From Flavobacterium sp. (lineage in GTDB: Bacteria > Bacteroidota > Bacteroidia > Flavobacteriales > Flavobacteriaceae): a stretch of 24,909 nt of DNA. Both the position numbers and the translations under genes were made by a program. The stretch covers positions 1-24,909 of the forward strand of contig JASLED010000098.1 of NCBI GenBank assembly GCA_030151255.1, written 5' to 3'. Positions 1 through 7,615 of this stretch are shown piece by piece. How positions within the stretch are numbered: position 1 is the stretch's first letter; the number at the start of each line of letters is the position of its first letter. The notes beneath the pieces were generated by a model. The model was not told the origin of the DNA. It was given only the letters and a program-made list of their open reading frames with translations, and did no database searches.

Positions 1-138
1 TTTTAGCTAAGATATTTAGACATGTTTTAACTTGGTTTTTTAGGTGGTCAATTTCACCGGAATTAGGTGATCACTTTCCACCGGAATTAAGTGATCACTT
101 TTAACGGAATTAGGTGGTCAATTTCACTGGATTCTCCA
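1..138. mobile_element. Terminal part of an IS21-like insertion sequence (partial, one end only)
   Basis: The first 138 bases look like one extremity of an IS21-family element whose body lies off the left edge. Four tandem 23-24 bp repeats (41-133) are followed by ctcca. Read from the other strand the end begins TGGAGAATCC, so it has the 5'-TG...CA-3' terminus known for IS21 elements. IS21 ends are known to carry several copies of a transposase-binding repeat. No transposase coding is visible: the minus-strand ATG at 24 meets a stop after six codons. The element appears to sit just downstream of the tRNA transcription unit. The family call rests on end structure and recollection of similar Bacteroidota IS21 ends, not on istA/istB, so the end could also belong to a non-autonomous or decayed relic. 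Confidence 0.5.
41..133. repeat. Four tandem 23-24 bp direct repeats at the IS end
   Basis: Copies lie at 41-63, 64-87, 88-110 and 111-133, each of the form TaggTGgTCAnTTT followed by cACcGGAAT. Copies 1 and 4 carry GGTGGTCAATTTCAC, while copies 2 and 3 carry the 8 bp palindrome GTGATCAC. The period is close to two helical turns, as expected for side-by-side protein binding on one face of DNA. By analogy with IS21 these are probably transposase-binding sites. Confidence 0.75.
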
Positions 139-209
139 GGTTCCAAGATATTTGCTATTATCTGTTGAATTTGGTTTTTAAGGACAAGTTCAAAGAAATT
201 ATAAAACAA

Positions 210-237
210 AAAATCCTAAGCATTAACTTAGGATTTT
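210..237 (-). terminator. Intrinsic terminator of the tRNA-Gly/tRNA-Leu unit
   Basis: Perfect 11 bp arms AAAATCCTAAG (210-220) and CTTAGGATTTT (227-237) flank a 6-base loop. On the minus strand the hairpin is followed by a T-rich stretch. It lies two bases past the 3' end of tRNA-Leu and separates the tRNA unit from the IS end. Confidence 0.8.
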
Positions 238-238
238 G

Positions 239-324
239 TACTCGAGGCGGGACTTGAACCCGCACGAACATTACTGCTCACTGGATTTTAAGTCCAGCGT
301 GTCTACCACTTCCACCACTCGAGC
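239..324 (-). tRNA. tRNA-Leu(TAA)
   Basis: A class II tRNA of 86 nt. The acceptor stem GCTCGAG pairs with CTCGAGT (first pair G-T) and the discriminator is A. The anticodon stem-loop is CTGGA-CTTAAAA-TCCAG, giving anticodon TAA. A long variable arm (TGAGCAGTAATGTTCGT) and the T arm GCGGG-TTCAAGT-CCCGC follow. The 3' CCA is not encoded. It is downstream of tRNA-Gly in the same unit. Confidence 0.95.
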
Positions 325-340
325 TTATTAAAAACTACTG

Positions 341-413
341 AGCGAAAAACGGGGTTCGAACCCGCGACCTCAACCTTGGCAAGGTTGCGCTCTACCAACT
401 GAGCTATTTTCGC
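341..413 (-). tRNA. tRNA-Gly(GCC)
   Basis: 73 nt. The acceptor stem GCGAAAA pairs with TTTTCGC and the discriminator is T. The D arm is AGCTCAGTTGGTAGAGC. The anticodon stem-loop CAACC-TTGCCAA-GGTTG gives anticodon GCC. The T arm carries GGTTCGAACCCC. CCA is not encoded. It is the first gene of a two-tRNA minus-strand unit, 16 bases ahead of tRNA-Leu. Confidence 0.95.
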
Positions 414-452
414 CTATTTTTAACGGTGTACATTATTTCTGTAATGCGAGTG

Positions 453-482
453 CAAATATAAAAGCTTTTTTTGTTTTTGCAA
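453..482 (-). promoter_or_regulatory. Bacteroidota-type promoter of the tRNA-Gly/Leu unit
   Basis: On the minus strand a TTG (480-482) is followed after 19 bases by TATATTTG (453-460), a perfect match to the Bacteroidota -7 element TAnnTTTG. Transcription would start near 446, about 33 bases before tRNA-Gly. The tRNA-Phe promoter at 24759-24788 has the same -7 box and the same spacing. Confidence 0.75.
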
Positions 483-557
483 GCTGTTTTTTTTGTAAAA
501 ATGTAGTGAAAAATGTAACGTATTGATTTTTTATATTTTAGGTTTTGGAAAAAATAA

Positions 558-594
558 AAAAAACCGAATCAAATTTATTTCGATTCGGTTTTTT
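558..594 (-). terminator. Terminator downstream of mutS
   Basis: 13 bp arms AAAAAACCGAATC (558-570) and GATTCGGTTTTTT (582-594) enclose an 11-base loop. It begins 3 bases past the mutS stop and has T-runs on both strands. Confidence 0.85.
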
Positions 595-597
595 AAT

Positions 598-3198
598 CTA
601 TTGGATCATTTTTTTTAGTTCATTTAGCTTCATTAAAGCTTCTATAGGTGTAAGCGTATTTACGTCTATTGCTGATAATTCTGTTTTTAGTGTTTCCAAT
701 AATGGATCATCCAAGTTAAAAAAGCTTAATTGCAGGTCTTGTTCAACGGGTTTTAACGGTTGATTGTCACTTTGGTGATTATTTTTCTCTAGTTGTTTCA
801 GCATTTTTTGCGCTCGGTTTAACACCGTTTGTGGCATTCCTGCCATTTTTGCTACGTGAATTCCAAAGCTATGTGCACTTCCTCCAGGAACTAATTTTCG
901 AATAAAAAGAACATTGTCTTTCAACTCTTTTACGGCTACGTTATAGTTTTTAATGCCGTCAAAAGATTCTTGCATATCGTTTAATTCGTGGTAATGTGTT
1001 GCAAATAATGTTTTCGGTTTTGCTGGATGTTGATGCAAATATTCGGCAATTGCCCAAGCAATCGAAATTCCGTCATAGGTACTGGTTCCTCGACCAATTT
1101 CATCCAACAATACTAAACTTCTATCGGTAATATTATTTAAAATAGAAGCTGTTTCGTTCATTTCTACCATAAAGGTCGATTCGCCCATCGAAATATTATC
1201 CGAAGCGCCTACACGCGTAAATATTTTATCTACCACACCCATTCTAACGGCTTTTGCAGGAACAAAACTTCCCATTTGTGCCAAGAGTACAATAAGGGCA
1301 GTTTGCCTTAAAATAGCTGATTTACCCGACATATTCGGCCCCGTAATCATAATGATTTGTTGAGTCGAATTGTTCAAAAATACATCGTTGGTAATATAAG
1401 GTTTATCGTGTGGTAATTGTTTCTCAATTACCGGATGACGTCCTTCTGTAATGGCTAAATCATGAGTTTCATCTAAAATTGGGCGAACGTAATTATTGTC
1501 TAAAGCCAATTGAGCAAATGACGATAAACAGTCAATTTGTGCGATTAAATGAGCGTTTAATTGTACGGGTTGAATGTATTGACTACACCATTGCACAAAC
1601 TCATCATATAAACGACTTTCAATTTGATTAATTTTTTCTTCAGCACCTAAAATTTTACTTTCGTAAGCTTTTAATTCTTCGGTAATATAACGTTCGGCAT
1701 TTACTAATGTTTGCTTGCGAATCCAATTATTAGGTACTTTATCCTTGTGTGTATTGCGCACTTCGATGTAGTAACCAAATACGTTGTTGAAAGCAATTTT
1801 TAACGAAGGAATTCCCGTTGCTTGGCTTTCTCTTTGTTCCATTTCTTCCAAATATTCTTTGCCTGAAGTAGAGATTCTTCTCAATTCGTCTAATTCTTCA
1901 TTGATGCCCAAAGCAATGGCATTTCCTTTGCTTAGAGCAACTGGCGCATCAGGATGAATGGTTTTTGTAATAGATTCTCTCAACAGTCCACAATCATGCA
2001 ATTGATCGCCAATTAGTTTAAGCGAATTATTTGTGCTTTTTAGTGCTGTTTGTTTTATGGGAATTATAGCATCTAATGATTCTTTTAGATACAATAATTC
2101 TCGTGGAGAAACTTTTCCTGTGGCAATTTTAGAAGTTAATCGTTCTAAATCCGATATTTTTTTGATTTGTATTTGAAAGAAATCCAATAATTCTTTGTTA
2201 TTGGTCAATTGTTCTACAATTTCATATCTTTCTACAATATTTTTTTTCTTTTTTAAAGGTAATGCTAACCAACGTTTTAGCAATCGACCGCCCATTGGTG
2301 AAATGGTTTTGTCGATAACGTCCAACAAAGTAATAGCATTGTAATTATTGCTGTGATATAATTCAAGATTTCTAATCGTAAAACGATCCATCCAAACATA
2401 AGCATCTTCTGCAATACGTTGAATGTTTGAAATATGTTGAATTTTTGTATGTTGTGTTTCAGATAAATAATGCAAAACGGCACCACAAGCAATAATTCCG
2501 TCAGACAATTCATCAACACCAAAACCTTTTAAGGAATTGGTATGAAAATGTTTGGTAAGTGATTCAAAAGCAAAATCTTCTTTAAAAACCCAATCTTCTA
2601 AGTAAAATATGTTGTATTCTCCTTTAAAAGATTGATTGAAAAGTAATTTGTTACTTTTTTGAATTAATATTTCGCTCGGATTAAAGTTTTGTAATAGTTT
2701 ATCGATGTAATCTTCTTCTCCTTCTGCTGTAAAAAATTCTCCTGTAGAAATATCTAAGAAGGCAATACCAATGGTTTTTTTTGCAAAGTGAATAGCACAT
2801 AAAAAGTTGTTTGACTTGGCATTTAAAACTTCGTCGTTTAATGCAACACCAGGAGTTACCAATTCAGTAACACCTCTTTTTACCAAGGTTTTTGTCATTT
2901 TTGGATCTTCTAACTGATCGCAGATAGCAACGCGAAGTCCGGCCTTTACCAATTTAGGTAAATATACATTGATAGAATGATGTGGAAATCCGGCTAACTC
3001 AGTTTCACTTGAAGATCCAGCACCTCTTTTAGTAAGCGTAATACCTAAAATTTGTGCGGTGCGAATAGCATCTTCTCCAAATGTTTCATAAAAATCACCA
3101 ACGCGAAACAACAAACAAGCATCAGGATATTTTGCTTTAATATCATTGTATTGCTTCATTAACGGTGTTTCCTTTGTAGCCTTTTCTTTGGCAGCCAT
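598..3198 (-). CDS. mutS: DNA mismatch repair protein MutS
   Basis: MutS binds base mismatches and small loops in new DNA and, with MutL, starts strand-directed repair. The 866-residue product has the usual bacterial length. The mismatch-reading motif F36-Y37-E38 sits in VGDFYETFGEDA near the N terminus. The ATPase domain has the Walker A motif TGPNMSGKS at about residues 615-623, a Walker B region LVLLDEIGRGTST at about 695, and the switch histidines in LFATHYHEL. The C-terminal part holds the helix-turn-helix dimerisation region (AKMAGMPQTVLNRA). The ATG start MAAKEKATKETP fits the family and follows a good -7 box at 3233-3240. It is the last gene of a minus-strand run that begins with the FUSC-like gene; the 81-base gap has no clear terminator, so read-through from upstream is possible. 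No truncation or missing catalytic residue was seen. Confidence 0.98.
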   Translation of the reverse strand: MAAKEKATKETPLMKQYNDIKAKYPDACLLFRVGDFYETFGEDAIRTAQILGITLTKRGAGSSSETELAGFPHHSINVYLPKLVKAGLRVAICDQLEDPKMTKTLVKRGVTELVTPGVALNDEVLNAKSNNFLCAIHFAKKTIGIAFLDISTGEFFTAEGEEDYIDKLLQNFNPSEILIQKSNKLLFNQSFKGEYNIFYLEDWVFKEDFAFESLTKHFHTNSLKGFGVDELSDGIIACGAVLHYLSETQHTKIQHISNIQRIAEDAYVWMDRFTIRNLELYHSNNYNAITLLDVIDKTISPMGGRLLKRWLALPLKKKKNIVERYEIVEQLTNNKELLDFFQIQIKKISDLERLTSKIATGKVSPRELLYLKESLDAIIPIKQTALKSTNNSLKLIGDQLHDCGLLRESITKTIHPDAPVALSKGNAIALGINEELDELRRISTSGKEYLEEMEQRESQATGIPSLKIAFNNVFGYYIEVRNTHKDKVPNNWIRKQTLVNAERYITEELKAYESKILGAEEKINQIESRLYDEFVQWCSQYIQPVQLNAHLIAQIDCLSSFAQLALDNNYVRPILDETHDLAITEGRHPVIEKQLPHDKPYITNDVFLNNSTQQIIMITGPNMSGKSAILRQTALIVLLAQMGSFVPAKAVRMGVVDKIFTRVGASDNISMGESTFMVEMNETASILNNITDRSLVLLDEIGRGTSTYDGISIAWAIAEYLHQHPAKPKTLFATHYHELNDMQESFDGIKNYNVAVKELKDNVLFIRKLVPGGSAHSFGIHVAKMAGMPQTVLNRAQKMLKQLEKNNHQSDNQPLKPVEQDLQLSFFNLDDPLLETLKTELSAIDVNTLTPIEALMKLNELKKMIQ

Positions 3199-3232
3199 AT
3201 CTTCTTTAATTTTGGGTATTGTTGTAAAAATA

Positions 3233-3240
3233 CAAATATA
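3233..3240 (-). promoter_or_regulatory. -7 box upstream of mutS
   Basis: TATATTTG on the minus strand is a perfect match to TAnnTTTG, 35 bases before the mutS ATG. No TTG lies at the usual 17-23 base spacing; the nearest is 28 bases away. Confidence 0.5.
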
Positions 3241-3279
3241 CAGGAAGATTTATTGACTACACTAAAAGCAAGTTTCTTT

Positions 3280-3792
3280 TTAGCTGATGGGTAGCTTGTA
3301 ATACCGTTTTAATAGATTGATGATGTAAGAAGTAATCATAACAGTTAGAAAACCAATGATACAACCGGCCATTACCGAGCCAAAGCGCATAATTGGAGTC
3401 ATTTCTTGTACGGAAGTAAAAGGCTGAATTAAAACAATAACATTTGCAACAACAGCAACTCTGGCCATATCTAAAATATTAAAAATGTAACAAATAAGTA
3501 TGGTGAGTATAATGCCTAATAAAAGCGTATAAAAATTAGTGGTATGAATTTGAAGACACAAAATACCAACAACCGAACCAATAAAGTTGGATTTTAATCG
3601 ATCAATTGAAAGTTTTTTTGAATTTGTTCCTTCAGGAGAAATTACTAAAACAATAGATAAAATTGCCCATAAAGCCTCATGTTTATTGTAATGCTCGTAA
3701 AGATAATAACCAATAGAAAAACCAATTGTAATGCGTATGATATAAATAAGTAATGCAGAACTTAAAATGTATTTGAATAATTTTTCTAACAT
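3280..3792 (-). CDS. FUSC-like small integral membrane protein
   Basis: A 170-residue protein that is mostly hydrophobic, with four or five membrane segments (about 10-32, 38-52, 72-105, 110-125 and 137-160). The stretch WAILSIVLVISPE followed by an Arg- and Lys-containing loop and NFIGSVVGI resembles the repeat of the FUSC/aromatic acid exporter family, whose larger members export aromatic acids or similar compounds. At this length it matches only the membrane half of those proteins; short stand-alone versions are common in flavobacteria. The substrate is unknown. The ATG start gives a natural N terminus. No convincing promoter was found; TACATTTA at 3811-3818 matches 7 of 8 -7 positions. 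Placement just upstream of mutS suggests possible co-transcription, not shared function. Confidence 0.75.
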   Translation of the reverse strand: MLEKLFKYILSSALLIYIIRITIGFSIGYYLYEHYNKHEALWAILSIVLVISPEGTNSKKLSIDRLKSNFIGSVVGILCLQIHTTNFYTLLLGIILTILICYIFNILDMARVAVVANVIVLIQPFTSVQEMTPIMRFGSVMAGCIIGFLTVMITSYIINLLKRYYKLPIS

Positions 3793-3924
3793 GTTTTTTA
3801 AATTATTATCTAAATGTAGTTAAAATATGTTTTAATTTAATTAATTTATTGCAGTATTTGTTATTGAAAATGATTTGGTAAAGAATTAAAAAGAAGGAAT
3901 AGGAACTAATTATTGAGGAATGAT

Positions 3925-3932
3925 TAATTTTG
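3925..3932 (+). promoter_or_regulatory. -7 box of the TrmH-like gene
   Basis: TAATTTTG matches TAnnTTTG perfectly, 21 bases before ATG 3954. It overlaps an in-frame TTG at 3930, so that codon lies in the promoter and is not a start. No TTG is found at the expected -33 position. Confidence 0.6.
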
Positions 3933-3953
3933 CAGAGAATAAAAATTATGATA

Positions 3954-4481
3954 ATGCGAAAATTAGCCAATAGCGAATTAGATAGAAAAAGTGTAGAGGA
4001 GTTTAAAACATCAGAAAAAACGCCAATAATTGTTGTTTTAGACGATGTGAGAAGTTTACACAATATTGGTTCGGTGTTTAGAACATGTGATGCATTTTTG
4101 ATTGAGAAAGTGTATTTATGCGGAATTACAGCAACACCGCCCAACAAAGAAATTCACAAAACGGCTTTAGGTGCTACAGAAACTGTTATTTGGGAATATG
4201 TAAAAGATGTTGTTGAAGTGGTAAAAAAACTAAAGCAAGAAGGTGTTTCTGTACAAGCAATAGAGCAGGTTGAAAATAGCGTAATGTTGAATGAGTTTGA
4301 AGCACAAGAAAATATTACCTATGCTTTAATTTTTGGAAACGAAGTAAAGGGTGTTGCGCAGGAAGTAGTAGATTTAAGCGATGGAGTAATTGAAATACCT
4401 CAATTAGGAACAAAGCATTCGCTAAATATTTCAGTAAGTGCTGGAATTGTAATTTGGGATTTGTTTCAAAAAATGAAATAA
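3954..4481 (+). CDS. TrmH/SpoU family RNA 2'-O-ribose methyltransferase
   Basis: A SAM-dependent SPOUT-superfamily enzyme that methylates a ribose 2'-OH in tRNA or rRNA. The 175-residue product is just the catalytic domain, without an extra RNA-binding N-terminal domain. All three conserved motifs are visible: N-IGSVFRTCDAF (motif 1, Asn and catalytic Arg), ALIFGNEVKGV (motif 2) and IPQLGTKHSLNISVSAG (motif 3, trefoil-knot cofactor site). The start MRKLANSELDR at ATG 3954 is preferred because the -7 box is at 3925-3932; ATG 3948 (MIMRKL) is an alternative. The gene stands alone, converging with the folK fusion and sharing its terminator. The substrate cannot be told: tRNA position 18 (TrmH) or position 34 (TrmL) are both possible. 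Confidence 0.9.
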   Translation: MRKLANSELDRKSVEEFKTSEKTPIIVVLDDVRSLHNIGSVFRTCDAFLIEKVYLCGITATPPNKEIHKTALGATETVIWEYVKDVVEVVKKLKQEGVSVQAIEQVENSVMLNEFEAQENITYALIFGNEVKGVAQEVVDLSDGVIEIPQLGTKHSLNISVSAGIVIWDLFQKMK

Positions 4482-4483
4482 AA

Positions 4484-4515
4484 AATAACGCCTAATTATT
4501 AGGCGTTATTTTTTT
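4484..4515. terminator. Bidirectional terminator shared by the TrmH-like gene and the folK fusion
   Basis: Perfect 12 bp arms AATAACGCCTAA (4484-4495) and TTAGGCGTTATT (4499-4510) with a 3-base loop and T-runs on both sides. The last codons of the minus-strand folK fusion (Asn-Asn-Ala-stop) are themselves one arm of the stem. Confidence 0.9.
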
Positions 4516-5638
4516 GTAATTTATCTTCAATTGTATTTAATATATACATATAATCTTCTTGATTGGCTACAAAGTCTAAATTAGAAATATCGATTACTAA
4601 TACTTTATTGCTTGGCAATGTTTTAATATAATTAAAATAACCTTGAGTTACACGATCTAAATATTGTCCAGAAATATCTGTTTCATAAGATCGTCCGCGT
4701 TTGTGAATATTTTCTAATAATCTATCTGTATTTTGATATAAAAAAACATACAAATCAGGCTTTTGAGTTTCTTTGTACATAATATCAAATACTTGCTGAT
4801 ACAATCTAAATTCATCTTCCTCTAAAGTTATTTGAGCAAAAATTAATGATTTAAAAATATAATAATCGGCAATAATAAATTCTTTAAACAAATCAAATTG
4901 TGCTAAATCATCCGATAATTGAGAATATCTATCGGCTAAAAACGACATTTCTAAAGGAAAAGCATATCTGTTTGCGTCTTGATAAAATTTTGGTAAAAAC
5001 GGATTATCTGCAAATCCTTCAAAAATAGATTTAGCATTAAAATCTTCCGAAATTCTATTGGTTAATGTTGTTTTTCCGGCACCAATATTTCCTTCAATAG
5101 CAACAAAATTTAATTGTTTTAATGGATGCTTACTTATTGCAGGCGTTAGCTCATCTATTTTTTTAAAAGAAGATGTGTCAATGCAATTTTCAATTAATTG
5201 CGCTATGTTTTTCTTTAAAATAGGATGTTTCCAATCTGTTTTTAAATCTAAAATTGGCTGTAAAACAAACAAACGATCTTGCATTAAAGGATGCGGAATT
5301 ACCAAATTCTTTTCCCGAATAATTTGTTCGTTAAAAGCAATAATATCAATGTCAATTATTCTAGCAGCATAGCCTTCTTGCTGTTTACGCACACGACCTA
5401 ATTGTTTTTCAATAGTCAAAATTTTTTCAATAGCCGTTTGTTCATCCAACATAGAGTGAATGAGAATAGCACAATTAAAAAATGGTTCGCTTTCAAAACC
5501 CCAAGCAGGAAATTCATAAATTGATGAAGTTTTTATTACTGTTCCTACTTCGTTGTTAATAAGGTTTATAGCGTTTTGAATATTGTTTTTTTTATCTCCT
5601 TGATTGGTTCCAAGAGATAAAATCATGATGTTTTGCAT
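4499..5638 (-). CDS. folK: Fusion of HPPK (FolK) and a deoxynucleoside kinase
   Basis: Two enzymes in one 379-residue chain. Residues about 4-135 are 6-hydroxymethyl-7,8-dihydropterin pyrophosphokinase of folate synthesis: LSLGTNQGD, FNCAI, RIIDIDI (93-99) and IPHPLMQDR (114-122). After a linker, residues about 176-379 are a dNK/thymidine kinase 2-like deoxynucleoside kinase with P-loop EGNIGAGKTT (182-191), the ADRY pair at 235-238, and a lid with KRGRSYE. It probably phosphorylates deoxyadenosine or deoxyguanosine for salvage. The open frame extends to 5743, but the perfect -7 box at 5649-5656 places transcription start near 5642, and the HPPK fold starts at MQNIMILSLG; ATG 5638 is chosen, with 5644 and 5626 as alternatives. 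Such fusions are known in Bacteroidota, so this is not a sequencing error. It diverges from sppA. Confidence 0.93.
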   Translation of the reverse strand: MQNIMILSLGTNQGDKKNNIQNAINLINNEVGTVIKTSSIYEFPAWGFESEPFFNCAILIHSMLDEQTAIEKILTIEKQLGRVRKQQEGYAARIIDIDIIAFNEQIIREKNLVIPHPLMQDRLFVLQPILDLKTDWKHPILKKNIAQLIENCIDTSSFKKIDELTPAISKHPLKQLNFVAIEGNIGAGKTTLTNRISEDFNAKSIFEGFADNPFLPKFYQDANRYAFPLEMSFLADRYSQLSDDLAQFDLFKEFIIADYYIFKSLIFAQITLEEDEFRLYQQVFDIMYKETQKPDLYVFLYQNTDRLLENIHKRGRSYETDISGQYLDRVTQGYFNYIKTLPSNKVLVIDISNLDFVANQEDYMYILNTIEDKLQKNNA

Positions 5639-5648
5639 ATACATACAG

Positions 5649-5656
5649 CAAAAGTA
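5649..5656 (-). promoter_or_regulatory. -7 box of the folK fusion
   Basis: TACTTTTG on the minus strand, a perfect TAnnTTTG, 10 bases ahead of ATG 5638. This implies a very short leader and rules out the longer open frame as the real start. No -33 TTG is obvious. Confidence 0.6.
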
Positions 5657-5680
5657 AGTAAAAGAAACTTTAATTGATAG

Positions 5681-5688
5681 TAACTTTG
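5681..5688 (+). promoter_or_regulatory. -7 box upstream of sppA
   Basis: TAACTTTG on the plus strand matches TAnnTTTG. It lies 24 bases from the oppositely directed folK box, giving a compact divergent promoter pair and a leader of about 75 bases for sppA. No -33 TTG is seen. Confidence 0.45.
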
Positions 5689-5770
5689 TAGTAGATATTT
5701 TGTGAAAAAATATAAAGTTGTTGTAACGTTTTTGATGTAACAACGTCTAATTATTTAAAAATGTAAGTAT

Positions 5771-7531
5771 ATGAAGTTTTTAAGAAATTTATTAGCAACA
5801 ATTGTAGGATTATTTATTTTCTTCGGATTGCTATTTTTTGGTTTTATCATTATAGGTGTTGCAGTAGGCGGAAGCTCGGATAATGTTGTGATAAAGGATA
5901 ATACTGTTTTAGAATTGGATTTGTCTGAAGTAAAATATGATTACGGAGGAAAATTTAACTTCAAAGATTTTGGTTTTAACGATGTTAAAAAAGATGGTGT
6001 TTCTAATGTTTTAGTTGCTATTGAAAAAGCACAAAATGACGATAGAATAAAAGGAATTTCTATTCTAAATAATTCAACATCTTTAGGAATTGTTCAACGC
6101 AGAGAAATTAGAGAACAATTAAATGCTTTTAAAGCAAGCGGAAAATTTGTTGTAGCATATTCAGATTATATGACGCAATCAGAATATTATTTAAATTCTG
6201 TGGCTGATACTGTATATGTAAATCCTGTAGGAATGGTAGATTTTAGAGGTTTATCTGCAGAAATTTTATATTTAAAAGGATTGCAAGACAAAACAGGAAT
6301 TCACATGGAAGTAATTCGTCATGGTAAGTATAAAAGCGCTGTTGAACCATTTTTAGAAGATAAAATGAGTGAAGCAAACCGCGAACAAACAACTGTTTTC
6401 TTAAAATCAATTTGGAACACAATATTGCAAGATGTTGCTTCAAGCAGAAAAATTTCTACAGATAGTTTAAATAGTATTGCAAATAATTTAGGCGGAAGAA
6501 ATGCAGAGCTTGCATTAAAATCTGGTTTAGTAGACAAAGTTACTTACGTAGATCAATATCACGCAGGTATTAAAAAAGCTTTAAATGTAAATCAAGACAA
6601 AGAATATAACACAATTGATATTTTAGATTATATTAAAGACGAAAGCAAAAAAGGAAAAGAAGCTAAAGATCAAATTGCTGTAATTTACGCACAAGGAGAA
6701 ATTAGAAACGGAGAAGGAAACGTAAGTTATATAGGTGAAGAATCTATTAATAGAGCATTACAAAAAGCTCGTACAAATGATAAAGTAAAAGCAGTTGTAT
6801 TGCGTGTAAATAGCCCAGGAGGAAGTGCTTTAACATCTGAGTTAATTTGGAGAGAAGTTGAATTAACCAAAAAAGTAAAACCAGTAATTGTATCTATGGG
6901 AGATTATGCTGCATCTGGAGGATATTATATTTCTGCAGGAGGAGACAGAATTTTTGCAGATCCAACTACAATTACAGGATCTATCGGAGTATTTGGTATG
7001 TTGCCTAATTTTAGCGATGTAGCTACAAAATACGGAATCAATGCACAAGTTGTAAGCACAAATGAACAAGCTGCAAGTTATAGCCCTTTCAGAAAAACAG
7101 ACGAATCGTTTATTAAAGAAACAACAGAAAGCATTGAGTTTATTTATAATACATTTGTACAACGTGTGGCTGAAGGACGCGGAATGACAGTAGAAAAAGT
7201 AAACGAATTGGCACAAGGACGTGTTTGGACAGGTGCTGATGCTTTAGCAAATGGATTAGTAGATGAGCTAGGTGGATTAAATGCTGCCATTGCCTATGCT
7301 GCTAAAAAAGTTGAAATTGATAGCTATAAAGTGGTAAGCTATCCAGAATATCAATTAAAGTTTGATGATTTATTACGCAATATGTTGGGTAGTTCTTTAA
7401 TTAAAACACAAGATCAATTATTGAAAGAAAAAATTGGTGCTGAAAATTTTGAATTAATCGAGCGATTAAATTATTTCAGTTCGTTAAAAGGGGCGCAAGC
7501 TATTTTACCATATCAAATAAAAATTCAATAG
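5771..7531 (+). CDS. sppA: Signal peptide peptidase SppA, 67 kDa type
   Basis: A membrane-anchored serine protease that degrades signal peptides left after protein export. The 586 residues match the long SppA form with two tandem S49 (ClpP-fold) domains. An N-terminal membrane segment spans about residues 8-32. The first domain supplies the general base lysine, K188 in YKSAVEPF. The second has RVNSPGGSA (345-353) and the nucleophile S382 in GDYAASGGYYIS, followed by DPTTITGSIGVFG. The Ser-Lys dyad is therefore complete. It begins at ATG 5771, six codons' distance from an upstream ATG that is immediately closed by a stop. It is followed by a terminator, so it is probably transcribed alone. Confidence 0.96.
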   Translation: MKFLRNLLATIVGLFIFFGLLFFGFIIIGVAVGGSSDNVVIKDNTVLELDLSEVKYDYGGKFNFKDFGFNDVKKDGVSNVLVAIEKAQNDDRIKGISILNNSTSLGIVQRREIREQLNAFKASGKFVVAYSDYMTQSEYYLNSVADTVYVNPVGMVDFRGLSAEILYLKGLQDKTGIHMEVIRHGKYKSAVEPFLEDKMSEANREQTTVFLKSIWNTILQDVASSRKISTDSLNSIANNLGGRNAELALKSGLVDKVTYVDQYHAGIKKALNVNQDKEYNTIDILDYIKDESKKGKEAKDQIAVIYAQGEIRNGEGNVSYIGEESINRALQKARTNDKVKAVVLRVNSPGGSALTSELIWREVELTKKVKPVIVSMGDYAASGGYYISAGGDRIFADPTTITGSIGVFGMLPNFSDVATKYGINAQVVSTNEQAASYSPFRKTDESFIKETTESIEFIYNTFVQRVAEGRGMTVEKVNELAQGRVWTGADALANGLVDELGGLNAAIAYAAKKVEIDSYKVVSYPEYQLKFDDLLRNMLGSSLIKTQDQLLKEKIGAENFELIERLNYFSSLKGAQAILPYQIKIQ

Positions 7532-7556
7532 TTAAAGAAATATTTTTTATAAGGAA

Positions 7557-7588
7557 GAGTTAATTCATTTAGAATTAGCTCTTTTTTT
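7557..7588 (+). terminator. Terminator downstream of sppA
   Basis: Arms GAGTTAATTC (7557-7566) and GAATTAGCTC (7572-7581), with one G-T pair and a 5-base loop, are followed by seven T. Confidence 0.85.
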
Positions 7589-7589
7589 A

Positions 7590-7597
7590 TTACTTTG
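7590..7597 (+). promoter_or_regulatory. Probable -7 box of the AsmA-like gene
   Basis: TTACTTTG matches 7 of 8 positions of TAnnTTTG, 18 bases before ATG 7616 and just past the sppA terminator. No TTG is visible at -33. Confidence 0.4.
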
Positions 7598-7615
7598 TGA
7601 TATAAAATATTGAAA

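Noticed and set aside
41..133. Tandem repeats as a CRISPR array
   Set aside because: Units are contiguous at a 23-24 bp period with no spacers and end in an IS-type terminus.
545..763. 72-codon plus-strand open frame over the mutS end
   Set aside because: It overlaps the terminator and mutS on the opposite strand; it is a shadow frame with no family signal.
3930..3953. TTG start at 3930 for the TrmH-like gene
   Set aside because: The TTG is the end of a perfect -7 box (TAATTTTG, 3925-3932), so it lies upstream of the transcript; MRKLANSEL at 3954 fits the family.
3806..4147. 113-codon minus-strand open frame opposite the TrmH-like gene
   Set aside because: Antisense to well-conserved methyltransferase motifs; low-complexity product.
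5639..5743. 35-residue N-terminal extension of the folK fusion
   Set aside because: It lies across and upstream of the -7 box at 5649-5656 and shows no HPPK similarity.
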